Below are positions 15,401 through 26,696 of a stretch of 64,000 nt of DNA, piece by piece. The stretch is from Acanthopleura granulata (lineage: Eukaryota > Mollusca > Polyplacophora > Chitonida > Chitonidae). The stretch covers positions 2,955,713-3,019,712 of the forward strand of contig JABBOT010000014.1 of the NCBI GenBank assembly GCA_016165875.1. The letters run 5' to 3'. The position numbers and the translations under genes are program-made. Position 1 is the stretch's first letter. Each line of letters opens with the position of its first letter. The notes under the pieces were generated by a model. That model did not search any database. It was not told where the DNA came from and saw only the letters and a list, made by a program, of their open reading frames with translations.

Positions 15401-18400
15401 GAGACGCTCGTTGTTACTTGGTTGCATAAGCTTTATGTTCTGCCTCCTTAGGTATCGTATTCCGTGGTATAGATTGTCGTATTTCATTTCACATATTGTC
15501 TATTCGGCAATAGTTTTTGTGAAAACACTCGTTGTTACTTGGCTGCACAAGTTTTGTTTTCTGCCCCCTCAGGTCATCCTGTCCTGAATAAAATCCACAG
15601 AAGACCAGGAACAAAAGAAGTCCACCCATCTCAACCAGTCGTATCCCAGTTTAAATGAACCACGCGACAATTATATTATGTAAAACCGGTACTAGGTGTA
15701 CTTAATGACCTATCAGTTGTACATTTAAAGTAAATATATCAGTATACAAACTGCGTTGCAAAATTTTCAGAAAACCTGTATTCCTGGTTTAATATTAGCA
15801 TTGGAAATAACCGTACTTTCTAATTCATTTATAATGGCATTCTCCTATTTCCTCTGTAAAAAGAATATTATTCGTAAACTCTCGTCCAGTGTTCGAATTC
15901 ATATGTTTGTGAATTTCAGAAAATTCTGAAAAATATGACTTACGAAGCTTTATGAAGGCAGCCCCTGACTTTTTAATACACAGTAAATTTTCAGTTTTTC
16001 TGGGCCTACTAATCCTTCATCTTCTATTATTGTCAACATTTGTCCTGGTGCTATTTGTTCCCACACTTAGCCGTACACAATGTGACTTGTCTCAAACCCA
16101 CGCTCTATTGTAAATAGCTGTTATTTTTGAAACGTCCGATTTATTTGCCCAAGAAACTGAAAAAAATAAACAACTTTGACAAACGGGTAGGGTCACAAGA
16201 AATTACTAGAAAACCGCGGCTCACGGCAAGTCACGTCTTGACGTGAATAGACGAGAAAGTGGTTCGGGGACGAGCAGAGTATTGACCTGTGAGTATGACA
16301 GCCGGGACTAGTGTGTAGGAATGTTGACAGGTTGCTACATAGGCAACCCGGCCAGTTAGTCATCAAACAAAAGTCCCACGATCTGATGTCTATGCCCCTC
16401 CCATCCCCTCTAGGCCAACTCACTCTATATCTTCAAATACGACTTGTATTTTAGTCTTGTAGCTCGGTGAACATGAGCTACGAAAGAAATCTGGCCAGCG
16501 AAAATGGCAACAGGTTAAAAACATCTCCTTTTTCGTACGTGAGTTCTCTCTCCGACCCGCGCGCGTGTGGGTGAGAGAAGTGGTCTGGTTGTAGTAGCAG
16601 AGAGGTAGCTTGTAACATTTATCAGTGTGCACAGACCGGCAGCCGACGGCTTGTAGGAGTGGTCTGCGGAGGAATCTTGTTCTGTATACTTCAGCGAAAC
16701 TTCCTCGATGTATAAGTAAATTTTAACTTGATTCAGGTGCTTTACCATAAAACACAGGGTATAACGAGGGCCAATATCCAACGCTGTCGTGTTGAATAAT
16801 GAGTAATTTCTTTGAATAAGGTGTTCAGAGGGCCCATGTATGCATGTAGACCTACAGTAAGCTGAATCGTCCGAACGATATTTATACCTAATATATATAT
16901 ATAGTCCAGTCTGAACCAAGCAACATTGTGACACGTATATATATATATTGGTTTATGTAACATTCGCACGATTCTGTCACCTAAAGCCTGAACACGTGTG
17001 TACGTTAACTTTATATCAACCCGTTTGTTTACCGTTTCTTATAAATCATACATAGTGTATCTCTCTTTTGTAAGCCATCGTTTGTCTGGCTTATTTACAC
17101 GATATTTCACTTGCACGTGTGTGGTATTTTTGCTATTGTAAATATCACTAATAATACAGTAACATAGGCTTTATATGTCTGTCTGGAGAGAGTAACGGGT
17201 ATCGGAATTTCACCGTGAGTGCTATATTGCTAGTTCTATCAGTTCGTATTCGGAATCTTAAGCCCAGCTATCTGTTCCATCAACCCTTCCCCCATCCCAG
17301 AACAGCATGGGTAATTCACTGTATGCCGGTTATAGATTCAGACAAGTAGCAACAAGTGGAGTCAGATAATGCCTACAGTTTTGTGGATCCAGTGACATAA
17401 AGTCACTCCACATATTCTTTCAAATCTCGGAAATGCATATGACGATGTGACGCAAGACCGACGGAGGTGACCTTACACTTGCGTCACGTGTCCTCACGAT
17501 CACTCGGTCACTCACACACGCGCGTCGGCACGTCAAGGATTTATAGTAATTCACGTCTTGTATATTATATAAAAGCATACAAAGTTTACGATCCCATGTT
17601 GACTAATGATTTGTTCCATTAGGTATTATCGATATATATATATATATATGATATATATATAAAGACAGCTAAAAAAGCATTGCGCGTATATACCTAATAT
17701 TTTGCAACCCCCCCCCCCAAAAACAAATAGAAACATGATACATGTACGTATGAGATTTCACCATGGAAGTGAAATATTTTACCTCCATGGTTCTACCATT
17801 TGTCATGTCTAAAAGTGAAGTTTGGTACACAACTATTTAATATGATGGTTTCCAATGGCCGCTTAAATGACATTTGGGGAAAGAGCCTTCAGCTATCTCG
17901 CTATACAGGCATTTGTAATATAGAGCGAGGTAGCCAAGCAAGGCAGCAGCGAGACCACGAAGCAAAGTAGCCTACGTGTTGCGAAACAGCTTCCACTGAT
18001 TTCTATTATAAAAGCAGTGTGTATTTCTCTCCTAATTATGGGAGGCAATTTGAAAAAAATCAATTTCATATCAAATGATATTTTAATAGCGTACATGAAA
18101 CACCCCTCATCCTTATATATTTCCGCATTATAGTATAAACGCCTATGTACAGTACAATAATATGTCGAGTGCTCATACCTGTGTCATGCAACCGTGTTCC
18201 TTTCGTTCTTCCTTGGTAAACCAACCTCCACCCCCTCCCCACTCTCCCCACTCCCCCCACGCCACCCCCCTCGTGAATGAGCGTGTGCTGAGTAAACGAA
18301 TACGTCCTAATAGAACCTCACAGCACCCCTCCTTCCATTCTGGCGCAACCCCCCCCTCCTCCTTCCCCGAAATCCCCTCAAGGTTTCTTAGCACAGCATC

Positions 18401-18991
18401 CCCATAGCATCTTGCCGAAAGGTTACGGCAGTCAGTCGAACATGTGCGGTACATAACGTACCGACGAAAAAGCGGTAGCTGGTATAGATAAACATAAGTA
18501 AGAACTTACGAGGTCTCGCCTTGCGATGATTTGTGTAAAGCCACGGCGTAGCCGAACATACTCTCTGCTTCCCCAGTTTGTACCAAAGCCGTGTTCAAGT
18601 CCAAATTAAAACATTCCACCATCGGCACAGGAAAAGTTACTAAAATCACATAAGGCAGCAAGTATATTAAACAGCGTAGAAGAAAGACGGATCGCCAAAG
18701 TAAGGGAGAAAATGGCGAATTTGATTTCAGGGATTTTCTAGTAGATTCCAGTCGGCCGTGTTTTCGGTAAAGTTTGTCATTTGTTGTTGAGTTAATCCTC
18801 CGGAAGCACTGTGTGTACATTTTTGGCGATGGGGAATAATTCGGGGCTGTATTGCTGGATTGGGAGGCACGGGAATATTGGCTCATATTGCCGGCTGCCC
18901 AAAGGGTACACACGCCCCTAAGGCATTGCCCACAGCCCCTTAGCAAGGCCCCATCCCTGGGGTGTCGATCATTGCCTAGGGTGGCCTCCAT
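304..18991 (-). CDS. Integrin alpha subunit, RGD-binding (alphaV/alpha5/PS2) type, 5' part only
   Basis: Integrin alpha chains pair with a beta chain at the plasma membrane and bind extracellular matrix through a seven-bladed beta-propeller. Three exons on the minus strand splice in frame (phases 2 and 1) to give a hydrophobic signal segment, the conserved mature start CFNLD, a blade-1 motif MFGYAV, then [20 protein letters not shown], a cysteine pair, FDYEGN and [16 protein letters not shown]. Order and spacing match the N-terminus of vertebrate alphaV: FNLD, FGFAV, LLVGAPK with TQPGI, FDATGN, HQWFGASV. The inserted (I) domain type and laminin-receptor type fit less well. Exon 3 ends just before the expected ACAP.Y motif, so the rest of the propeller, the legs, the transmembrane segment and the tail lie beyond the left edge. 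Intron 1 is about 16.8 kb. Family assignment is firm; the ligand class is inferred from similarity alone. Confidence 0.88.
405..1621 (-). other. Integrin intron 2
   Basis: 1217-base intron between exons 3 and 2. About half of it is the degenerate tandem repeat at 535-1110. The remainder shows no coding signal. Confidence 0.7.
535..1110. repeat. Degenerate tandem repeat, ~20-22 bp unit
   Basis: Unit resembles TTCATTTCTGTCATACTT with strong drift (TTCATTTCTGTCGTACTC, TTTATTTCTGTCATAATC and similar). About 25 units are recognisable. The short overlapping open frames here are by-products of the repeat. Confidence 0.85.
1622..1743 (-). CDS. Integrin alpha exon 2
   Basis: 122 bases, phase 2 in and phase 1 out. 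Acceptor is TTATTGTTAAAG and donor GTGTGT. Its first base completes a serine codon begun by exon 1. It encodes [20 protein letters not shown], then VYRC and a second cysteine, ending FDYE. LLVGAPK...TQPGI...GG...C is the hallmark of the first propeller blade in alphaV-like integrins. Confidence 0.87.
3182..3285 (-). mobile_element. SINE fragment (family A tail and core), decayed
   Basis: Reverse-strand copy starting with a TTTA tail (AAAT repeats on its own strand), then a degenerate match to the family A tail (GCTCAAGAATACTTCACTTA) and CAGCATTATGGTG. Confidence 0.65.
4015..4035. repeat. Poly-G run
   Basis: GGGG, one C, then about 16 G. Similar G or C runs occur near 4995, 8400, 10870, 15272 and 17706. 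They are prone to length error and could form quadruplexes. Confidence 0.8.
4451..4845. mobile_element. MITE-like element with ~52-bp terminal inverted repeats
   Basis: Left end begins CTTTAAAATCTGTATGTACT and reaches AGCCGAGGGGATCGCA. The right end is its inverted copy, TGCGATCCCCTCGGCT to ACATACAGATTTTAAAG. The arms differ at roughly ten positions. No transposase frame lies inside, so it would be non-autonomous. A clear target-site duplication was not found. Confidence 0.7.
6625..6882 (-). mobile_element. SINE family A, near full length
   Basis: Reverse copy: TTTA tail, GATTGGTGTTTTACGAGGTA, core CGGCCAGCATTATGGTGAGA, then a tRNA-like head ending near CTAGCACGCTTAACCCAT. About 15-20% diverged from other copies in the window. 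Confidence 0.8.
7060..7185 (+). mobile_element. SINE family A fragment
   Basis: CTGCCAACAACCTGAGAAAG, then GTCGTGGGTTTCCCCCGGGT and TTTCCTCCCACT. The tail is degraded but ends in AAATAAACAGATAAATAA. Confidence 0.65.
7895..8035. repeat. Degenerate tandem repeat around CTGAAGCAA
   Basis: About six units of 20-24 bases built on CCCACTGAAGCTATACTGCA-like sequence. Confidence 0.6.
10924..11037. repeat. 19-bp minisatellite, six units
   Basis: Consensus AGGCAAATGTGTCTTTTCC repeated without gaps with one to four changes per unit. Confidence 0.9.
12735..13045. repeat. ~25-bp minisatellite, about 12 units
   Basis: Consensus near AACCAGTCATAACGGCTGAT followed by ATGTC. Each unit carries several changes. 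Confidence 0.85.
13150..13460. repeat. 81-bp tandem repeat, ~3.7 units
   Basis: The landmark CACTGAAGTCA recurs at 13177, 13258, 13339 and 13420, exactly 81 bases apart. Copies two to four are most alike. Confidence 0.9.
13808..14022. repeat. 71-bp tandem repeat, three nearly identical units
   Basis: TTAACAT marks unit starts at 13808, 13879 and 13950. Each unit contains the inverted repeat CAGCATTTCAGTGCTG and a near-palindrome AGGCCTATATGGCCT. Near identity implies recent expansion. Confidence 0.93.
17760..17791. other. 32-bp near-perfect palindrome
   Basis: The 16-base halves, starting ACCATGGAAGTGAAAT and ending ATTTTACCTCCATGGT, are reverse complements with two mismatches. An AT dinucleotide run lies about 100 bases to its left (17631-17662). 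Confidence 0.6.
18510..18991 (-). CDS. Integrin alpha exon 1: signal peptide and mature N-terminus
   Basis: Open frame of about 160 codons ending at a strong donor GTAAGTTC in phase 2. Residues 101-127 form a hydrophobic stretch ([20 protein letters not shown]) followed by PVPMVEC and FNLD, the conserved integrin alpha mature start. MFGYAVALH follows as in other family members. The first Met follows an in-frame TAG three codons upstream. Met-36 or Met-58 are alternative starts, because a 100-residue leader before the hydrophobic core is unusual; an upstream intron is also possible. Confidence 0.82.
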
Positions 18992-19897
18992 ATTCTTCTA
19001 CTCCGTGATGACACTCTGAGAATCGATAGCACTGAAGAAGCTGTAGCGAATTCTCGGCGTTGTTAAAAATAATCCAATCACGAGGTTTCCTTCGTTATTC
19101 CATTCTTGCGAAACGAAGCCGAATTTTCTCCAAACTCCACTAAAAATAGCAGCTTATTGAGATTTTAAAAAAAATGTAGAAGAAACTCGGTATATATTAA
19201 ACCAAAAAAACAAAAACAACAACAAAAAAAAGACAATAGTGTAAGCACGAAACTGAACAAAAACTAAGAGATTCAGCTAAAACCAAGGTTGTGCTGAACA
19301 CGCGAACGTATCAACTGTCTAAAAATAAATCCAGTGTGAAGAGTGGAGAGTTGGGACTAAGGCCTGCTCTCTCACGTTCCTTTTAACTATACAGCCGGTT
19401 ATCCTGACGTACTGCTCATTTTACTACCGTGTACACCCCAGCCGCATAGTAAGTCTCGGCTGCCGGCTTAATTTCGCTGGAGCAATCGAGGTATCCTACC
19501 ACCCCTGCTGTATTAGCAAACCCATATTTTGTCAAGGGACGCAACTCATGCTTAAAAGACATCTCCAATGCGGTGCGGTGAAATAAATGGCGGCTAAATG
19601 ATACAGAGCGTACTTTTCCTCGATAACGGGCGCGTTATGCGGGGATATGGATTGGCGTTCCTCTCGGCAATTTCCGTAAAAAGTGTCCGTGTAGTGAATC
19701 AGAGAGTTGGTAAACGAGCGTTTGGTACGGGGCTCTCTAAGGGGTTTATCACTGCCCAGGGATCTTTATCTCCCGACCCCAGCCAGCCGTCTTGTGGCTG
19801 CTTCCTATCCACCCCAGGTCAGCCAAAGTTTGGGGAAGAAATTTTACACCCATGTGTTTTCATTCAGCATCTGGGAGACGCCAAAATAGAACGCGGC

Positions 19898-19905
19898 TAT
19901 AAATA
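19898..19905 (+). promoter_or_regulatory. Possible TATA box inside a 5-bp inverted repeat
   Basis: TATAAATA within CGGCTATAAATAAGCCG. About 65 bases downstream is an ATG in a fair context (GTGACGGATGGCGG). No downstream exon was recognised, so the promoter call is weak. Confidence 0.2.
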
Positions 19906-21506
19906 AGCCGAGGACATAGTCGAAGACAAGCGACATTTTCCGCAGCCCAGGAGAGTGACGGATGGCGGAAAAGGGTGATGATTTAACACAAGTAGTGATA
20001 GTAATCATACAGGAAATTTTATAATATCATTTACAGAGCAACTAAAATGGGATATCTATAAACAGGTGTTTTGCTAAGACAATCCTCATTTCTGTTCTCC
20101 TAGACGTGAACATAAGGTATTCTATTTCCTCAATATCTTTGTCAGGTTTCTCTCCCCACACACTCCGCAGTGATTTGCATGTAAGACGCTATTTTTTTTG
20201 CACTCGGCGTAAAGTTATGTAATGTACAGGAAATAATTTTTTTTAAATATCTTGCAAATGATATATATGGCTAGTGTTTTGGTACTCAATTATTGACGCT
20301 TTACTGTGACTTTGACAGTTGCAGTTCAAAAATCTTTTAGGACATGAAAGCCAATTACGAACTAATAAAACTAAGCCAGTTACGACATCAGGTTACAAAA
20401 GTAGCTAGTACATTATACTACAAGGTCAATGGTGGTATCACAGGAGAAAATCAGTGGCCATGTCGTAAAAATAAAATCAGTTCCTACAGTCACGACAAAA
20501 TCACTAACAACAGTACAAGACAAGCTGAGGCGTGAATCTCACATATACTAAATTATAATGCGATGTCAGTTTGTTTGGCATCACAGAACAAAATCCGTGA
20601 CCACATCGTAAGGATAAAATCAGTTAAAACATTATGGGACACAATAAGCTACTTCATAATTTGATAAAATCACTTATGCCAGCATGGAACTCGGTAAATT
20701 ACTTCTCATAGGACAAAATCAGTCACGTTATAGATGACAAAACACAGGGCCAAGTTTGCAATTACGTCATGCATTCCGGATCAGTTTTTCAATCGTCGAG
20801 ACATTAAACTTGACAAGTTACACATGTTTAACTGGCGCCAGGATAACGAAGCTATTATAGGCCTAAGTCAAACGCAGCCTTAATTTCGAAAACAGTTTAG
20901 AACCCTAAAATTGTGACTCACCGCAAAGATTTGTATTTCAATGCTAAGAGTTGTCCTAGACTTTCATGATAACAAAGATAATTAGCATTTAAGATCAAAT
21001 CTAAGTTTAGGATTAAAACCACAACACAGCTTCCCGATCCTGGGGCAATAACAGGCTGAAATCACGCGGACTTCATGATCGGCTTGCACCCGACATTTTC
21101 TTATTCTAGGTTCCGGTCGCCGTGGCACGTTACAATACAGAATTTCACCGGTAAAACTGCTTTCCATCGCACCAGGAGTGTAATGGAGGTGGAGGCCAGA
21201 CAGAACATCGCTTGGGTGTGCCTTCGCCATGTTTGTTTTCAGTTTAGTACTTCATGACGATATCTCAGCAAATACTGTGGTCTGTGGATCGTCCTGTCAC
21301 TGACATGGCTATGGTGGTGTCACTGCGCCAATACACTGTTAAACTCCCTGTAAAAACACTGCAAGTAAATATACCCGTTACATACAAACAATGCCAGTAG
21401 ACTCACGTACTTACATATACCGTGGAATGTTCTTAACATTTGGTAAAATATATACAGTTAAAAGGATGGACTGATTAATTGCTTGCTCTTTACATTACAC
21501 GCTTGG

Positions 21507-21660
21507 CATGCTTTCTTTGGGACACAGACACATGCTTTAAGAGGAATTACATCGCACTACATACTTAACATGCTTTCGTTTGGACACGGATATATGCTTT
21601 AACTGGAATTACATCGCATTGCAGACTTATCATGCTTTCGTTTGGACACGGATATATGCT
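21507..21660. repeat. 62-bp tandem repeat, ~2.5 units
   Basis: CATGCTTTC recurs at 21507, 21569 and 21631. The unit includes GGACACGGATATATGCTTTA and GGAATTACATCGCA. Confidence 0.88.
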
Positions 21661-22811
21661 ATATGTATAATTATATATCTATTTTTTTTTCATTAATAGA
21701 ATGCATAATGAAATGATTGATGATGCCCTCACTGACTGATGGACAGATTGAGTGATCGACAGATTGATTGTTTGATTGATAGATTAGATGAATGAATGAA
21801 TGATTAATTCTATATATTGCAGCCCTGAATGAATTATGCACTTGCATGCGTTTATTAACGACGTTAAGTTTCGTCGACAAATGGGTATCCTGTAACTGAG
21901 CAGGTACAACATTTTTTGGAAAGTTCCTCAAAGAAAGGGATTAAACATTCTCACAGTTTTAGAAACATTGACAAGAGTTAACATAAGTTGTTTTTCATTG
22001 GAGCTCGCATTTAGTCAGTGTTTTTTTTTGTTACGAGTAGGCCTGCATGGTATGGCAAAATTGACACTGTTTTATTCCATTGATGAGGAATACATGTATT
22101 TAACCTGTTCAGCGAAACATGGGCAAAAACAACATTGTATCGACCAAACTCAAATCCTCAGTTTCCGAACCTTGGACGCCATGTCTGTTCCTCTGACAGA
22201 ACTATGTGACTAAAGCTGTTATTCCAAACCTCTTCATCAACAAATGGAGCCCACAAATCCAATCTTAACATCTCAAGAGCGCTTTCGGCACGTGATTTCT
22301 TCACCCTTAAGGGGATCTGACAAGGACCAGAAACCCTATCTGTTTCTTTCTTGTTTGTTCCTAGATGGCGTCTCTAGCTAATGATTCGTCCGTATGGTGT
22401 GCGAGAGACAAAGGCCCCTGCCGCTGGGCGTGCGGATGAGGGTGGGTGTGGGTGTCACGTCTGACCCCCGGGGGGTGACCTGTGTGTTTACTCATCAGCA
22501 TCTTCTGTCACGGGTCCCGCGATGTTAAGGGACAGAAAATGGAATACAACACTATTAGGGGGCTACTGATTCTGAAATTGATTAATGACCTGGTGCTAAT
22601 GATTGGCTGTGGTTTGGCGTCAAGTAAATGATTGATTGTTTCACTGGTATGTATATTTATACTGTGTTTCGCTTAAAACCGACAGGTTATACATAGCTTT
22701 TATAACGTCCGTCAAATCCAACTTTCTGGCCACGCATGTTGGACCAGGGAAAGCATTTACAATGTTACATTAGGATTTTACTAGAAAAGTTTAAACTTTA
22801 TAACACTTTGC

Positions 22812-22955
22812 ATGGCCGTGGGTTTCTCCAGGCTCTGTCCGGTTTCCTCCTACCATAATGCTGACCGCCGACGTATAAGTGAAATATTCTTGATACGGCG
22901 TAAAACACCAATCAAATAAATAAATAAATAAATAAATAGATGAATAAATAATTAT
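22812..22955 (+). mobile_element. SINE family A, 5'-truncated
   Basis: GCCGTGGGTTTCTCCAGGCT, CATAATGCTGACCGCCGACG, GAAATATTCTTGATACGGCG and an AAAT tail of about nine units. Confidence 0.85.
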
Positions 22956-23684
22956 AATACTTTAGGAAATGATGAGAAAACATTGTAATCCTGCACACGA
23001 TTTTCATGTCAGAATAATGCGTTTGTGATGTGTTTCACGATAATAGTAAAAATTTTGTCATCTACATTAATGCTACATTTTACGAATAATTACATGGCAT
23101 AACGCGTTTTTACAGATGCGAGTTCACATTTTACAGCACTCCACATGCCGTACCATTTTTCGTAGCAGCCTGAAAACGTCGGCACATTAACATTTTCCTT
23201 TGAAGACTGTAAATAAATTAGGAATGGTGTTATCCAAACCTCGGCAATTGTGCTGTAAATTTCGAACATGTGTATAAACTAATGGATGTTTGCACGTGTT
23301 TAATTGAACGGTTTAATACATGGTAAATCTGAATGCATTTTTATATATGTAGGCAGGAATAAAAGGGAAATGGTATGGGTGGTATTGGCTGTATTTTTCC
23401 TGCACCTTGTTCACACCTAATGCGTATTCAGATATCACATTTCATTCCTTACTCGCTCTACCATTCGTGTTTTGTGTACATTAATCGCCGTGCTTACAGA
23501 AAAATTTTCATGCATGTGACGGAGATTAATTTCAGGACAACCCTTAGCGAATATGTGAGATTTGTTCAGCCGAATCAGTGTCTGTCATGGGATTCGAACC
23601 TGCAAGAGACTTTAATATTGATGTGCTAGGAATTTTCGGCGGCAAGCACACGTTCCTTCTGTTAGTGAAGGTGCCAGTTGTAAG

Positions 23685-23802
23685 AGATGGTTTTCCGAGA
23701 GCTCTACCTGGTTTCATCCCACCACAATTCTGGCCGCCGTCGTATAGGTGAAATATTCTTGAGTTTGGCGAAAATTACCAGTCAAATAAATAAATGGAAA
23801 AT
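23685..23802 (+). mobile_element. SINE family A, 5'-truncated
   Basis: Core GGCCGCCGTCGTATAGGTGA, ATATTCTTGAG and the tail GTCAAATAAATAAATGG. Diverged upstream part. Confidence 0.75.
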
Positions 23803-24790
23803 GCTGATATCCAGTTTGGTCATCCGAAGTTTGACACGAAAGCCTCGAGACCTTGACCCAACTAAAGGCCTGTAGGTAGTTATTTTCGTCCCTGTGCCCC
23901 GCAGAAATAACCTATACTACCAAGTACTGTCAGCCATAGGGATGTTAATCCAAAAATAACTGCTAAAATGTTGCCTCTCAAACGGGTAAAGTGTAATAAA
24001 AGCTGACAGATTTGTTAGTGAGGAAATCTAATCGAAAGGAAGGTCCGCCATAATGAGACAGATATGCGAAGAGATTAAGGCTAGTGTTATGTGGCTGTTA
24101 ATTGTTTCACTCCGTGTGCGCAGATTTTCACTTTTTCACAAGGGCGGCCAGTATATTATAGATAAGGAATCCAAAGAGACTGGGGTAAACCAGCGACCTT
24201 TGGTAAGTAGCATGCATTTTAAGTTGTGAACATTTACCAAACTTGGCGCTCCCATACTGCAGTAGTCACGTTTAATTGCTTTCTGCGTGTCATATAACAG
24301 TGAACTATTTTAGACATTGGATTTAAAGCAAAATATGCGAAATGTTCGCATTGGACTGACCAAACAATTTGTATAAAGCTGACAACCAGAGCCAGCGATG
24401 CACATTCAACAACAGAATCGCACTGAATTTAATGAGAACCAAAATTGTGTGTAGTTGTACTCACAGACCAAACATGGAAAGCATTAGTTATTGTACAAAT
24501 TCGTTGAGTAAATTAACGCCTAATGTTCAAATAAAAGGCTTCATATACTTCAAAAAAGAATATTATCCTATGAAAATTAAAACTAACAGAATGAGTATTT
24601 ATAATAACGAAAACTCAAGGTATCACCACGTATGTTGTTTCACATGTCCGCGAGCTTTCAACCTTTCAACGAGGTAGGTCGAAAGCGCGTGGATATACGT
24701 TGTGATGCCTTGATTTTTCGTCATCATTATTAGAGAACTCACGTACAAGTATGAATCTCAAGCAGACTGCGTATTGTTTTTGCTTGACGT

Positions 24791-24850
24791 GGGCTTTCAG
24801 CAATGTGTTAGGGCTTTCAGCAATGTGTTCGGACTTTCAGCAATGTGTTT
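24791..24850. repeat. 20-bp repeat, three units
   Basis: GGGCTTTCAGCAATGTGTTA repeated three times head to tail with two changes in the last unit. Confidence 0.92.
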
Positions 24851-25248
24851 GTTCGGTCATGAAATGCGACATTCGCCACCTGATGGGCGAGAAACTGTCA
24901 TCGAGTTATGCGAAGTCCTGTACATCTTGTGATGTCACGTGTTATGTAGTCAGACTGAATGTGTAAAATAACTGTTGTGGGTTGGGATTTGTCTGTTAAG
25001 TAAAGGTGTTGAATTGGCCATCCTGTATATGTTAACGTAAAAAGCAAAGTTGTTTGTGCCGATCGGTTGCTGTTAAACGTGACGATTTATCTGAATGGAT
25101 ATGTGTCATGATCTAGTGGTTAATGTTACTTGTTTCTCAGTCTCTAGGACACACGAACTGTGAATTCCAAAGCGGCCATAGACAGGCAATCTGAACCTTT
25201 TCCGTCCCCAACCTGTTGTCCTCGGTGACAATAAGCAGTCGACGGCGC

Positions 25249-26639
25249 TCGTGTGGCGGTTTGTGCAGTTTGTCGTGTGGCGGTTTGTGCAGTTTGTCGT
25301 GTGGCGGTTTGTGCAGTTTGTCGTGTGGCGGTTTGTGCAGGTTGTCGTGTGGCGGTTTGTGCAGTTTGTCGTGTGGCGGTTTGTGCAGTTTGTCGTGTGG
25401 CGGTTTGTGCAGGTTGTCGTGTGGCGGTTTGTGTAGTTTGTCGTGTGGCGGTTTGTGCAGTTTGTCGTGTGGCGGTTTGTGCAGGTTGTCGTGTGGCGGT
25501 TTGTGCAGTTTGTCGTGTGGCGGTTTGTGCAGTTTGTCGTGTGGCGGTTTGTGCAGGTTGTCGTGTGGCGGTTTGTGCAGGTTGTCGTGTGGCGGTTTGT
25601 GCAGGTTGTCGTGTGGCGGTTTGTGCAGGTTGTCGTGTGGCGGTTTGTGCAGGTTGTCGTGTGGCGGTTTGTGCAGGTTGTCGTGTGGCGGTTTGTGCAG
25701 GTTGTCGTGTGGCGGTTTGTGCAGGTTGTCGTGTGGCGGTTTGTGCAGGTTGTCGTGTGGCGGTTTGTGCAGGTTGTCGTGTGGCGGTTTGTGCAGTTTG
25801 TCGTGTGGCGGTTTGTGCAGGTTGTCGTGTGGCGGTTTGTGCAGGTTGTCGTGTGGCGGTTTGTGCAGTTTGTCGTGTGGCGGTTTGTGCAGTTTGTCGT
25901 GTGGCGGTTTGTGCAGTTTGTCGTGTGGCGGTTTGTGCAGTTTGTCGTGTGGCGGTTTGTGCAGTTTGTCGTGTGGCGGTTTGTGCAGTTTGTCGTGTGG
26001 CGGTTTGTGCAGGTTGTCGTGTGGCGGTTTGTGCAGGTTGTCGTGTGGCGGTTTGTGCAGGTTGTCGTGTGGCGGTTTGTGCAGGTTGTCGTGTGGCGGT
26101 TTGTGCAGGTTGTCGTGTGGCGGTTTGTGTAGTTTGTCGTGTGGCGGTTTGTGCAGGTTGTCGTGTGGCGGTTTGTGCAGGTTGTCGTGTGGCGGTTTGT
26201 GCAGGTTGTCGTGTGGCGGTTTGTGCAGGTTGTCGTGTGGCGGTTTGTGCAGGTTGTCGTGTGGCGGTTTGTGCAGGTTGTCGTGTGGCGGTTTGTGCAG
26301 TTTGTCGTGTGGCGGTTTGTGCAGGTTGTCGTGTGGCGGTTTGTGCAGTTTGTCGTGTGGCGGTTTGTGCAGTTTGTCGTGTGGCGGTTTGTGCAGTTTG
26401 TCGTGTGGCGGTTTGTGTAGTTTGTCGTGTGGCGGTTTGTGCAGGTTGTCGTGTGGCGGTTTGTGCAGTTTGTCGTGTGGCGGTTTGTGCAGGTTGTCGT
26501 GTGGCGGTTTGTGCAGGTTGTCGTGTGGCGGTTTGTGCAGGTTGTCGTGTGGCGGTTTGTGCAGTTTGTCGTGTGGCGGTTTGTGCAGGTTGTCGTGTGG
26601 CGGTTTGTGCAGTTTGTCGTGTGGCGGTTTGTGCAGGTT
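25249..26639. repeat. 24-bp minisatellite, 58 units
   Basis: The unit starts TCGTGTGGCGGTTTGTGCAG and ends GTTG or TTTG. Fifty-eight units are present with no indels. Only two positions vary: G/T in the last quarter (about 33 G and 25 T units), and C/T three bases earlier in three units (near 25435, 26130 and 26418). Because 24 is divisible by three and the unit lacks stops, long open frames appear on both strands; these are not taken as genes. Confidence 0.97.
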
Positions 26640-26696
26640 AGCGCTCGTTGAAGGTCTTTTTGTGTTCCATCCCTCAGACGAGCATATATACAGGTC

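Larger units (their letters stand above)
1744..18509 (-). other. Integrin intron 1, repeat-rich
   Basis: About 16.8 kb. Holds SINE copies (near 3.2, 6.7 and 7.1 kb), a MITE-like inverted repeat (4.45-4.85 kb), several minisatellites (7.9, 10.9, 12.7-14.0 kb), G/C homopolymer runs and AT microsatellites. No further exon was recognised on either strand, though short exons cannot be excluded. Confidence 0.6.

Noticed and set aside
16515..16934. 139-codon minus-strand frame
   Set aside because: Low-complexity Y/I-rich stretches come from AT dinucleotide repeats; no domain and no splice context. Lies within integrin intron 1.
19598..19906. 102-codon plus-strand frame upstream of the integrin
   Set aside because: No recognisable domain; composition fits a GC-richer promoter-side region rather than a gene.
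25249..26639. CRISPR-like regular repeat
   Set aside because: Units follow head to tail without unique spacers, the genome is eukaryotic, and no cas genes exist.
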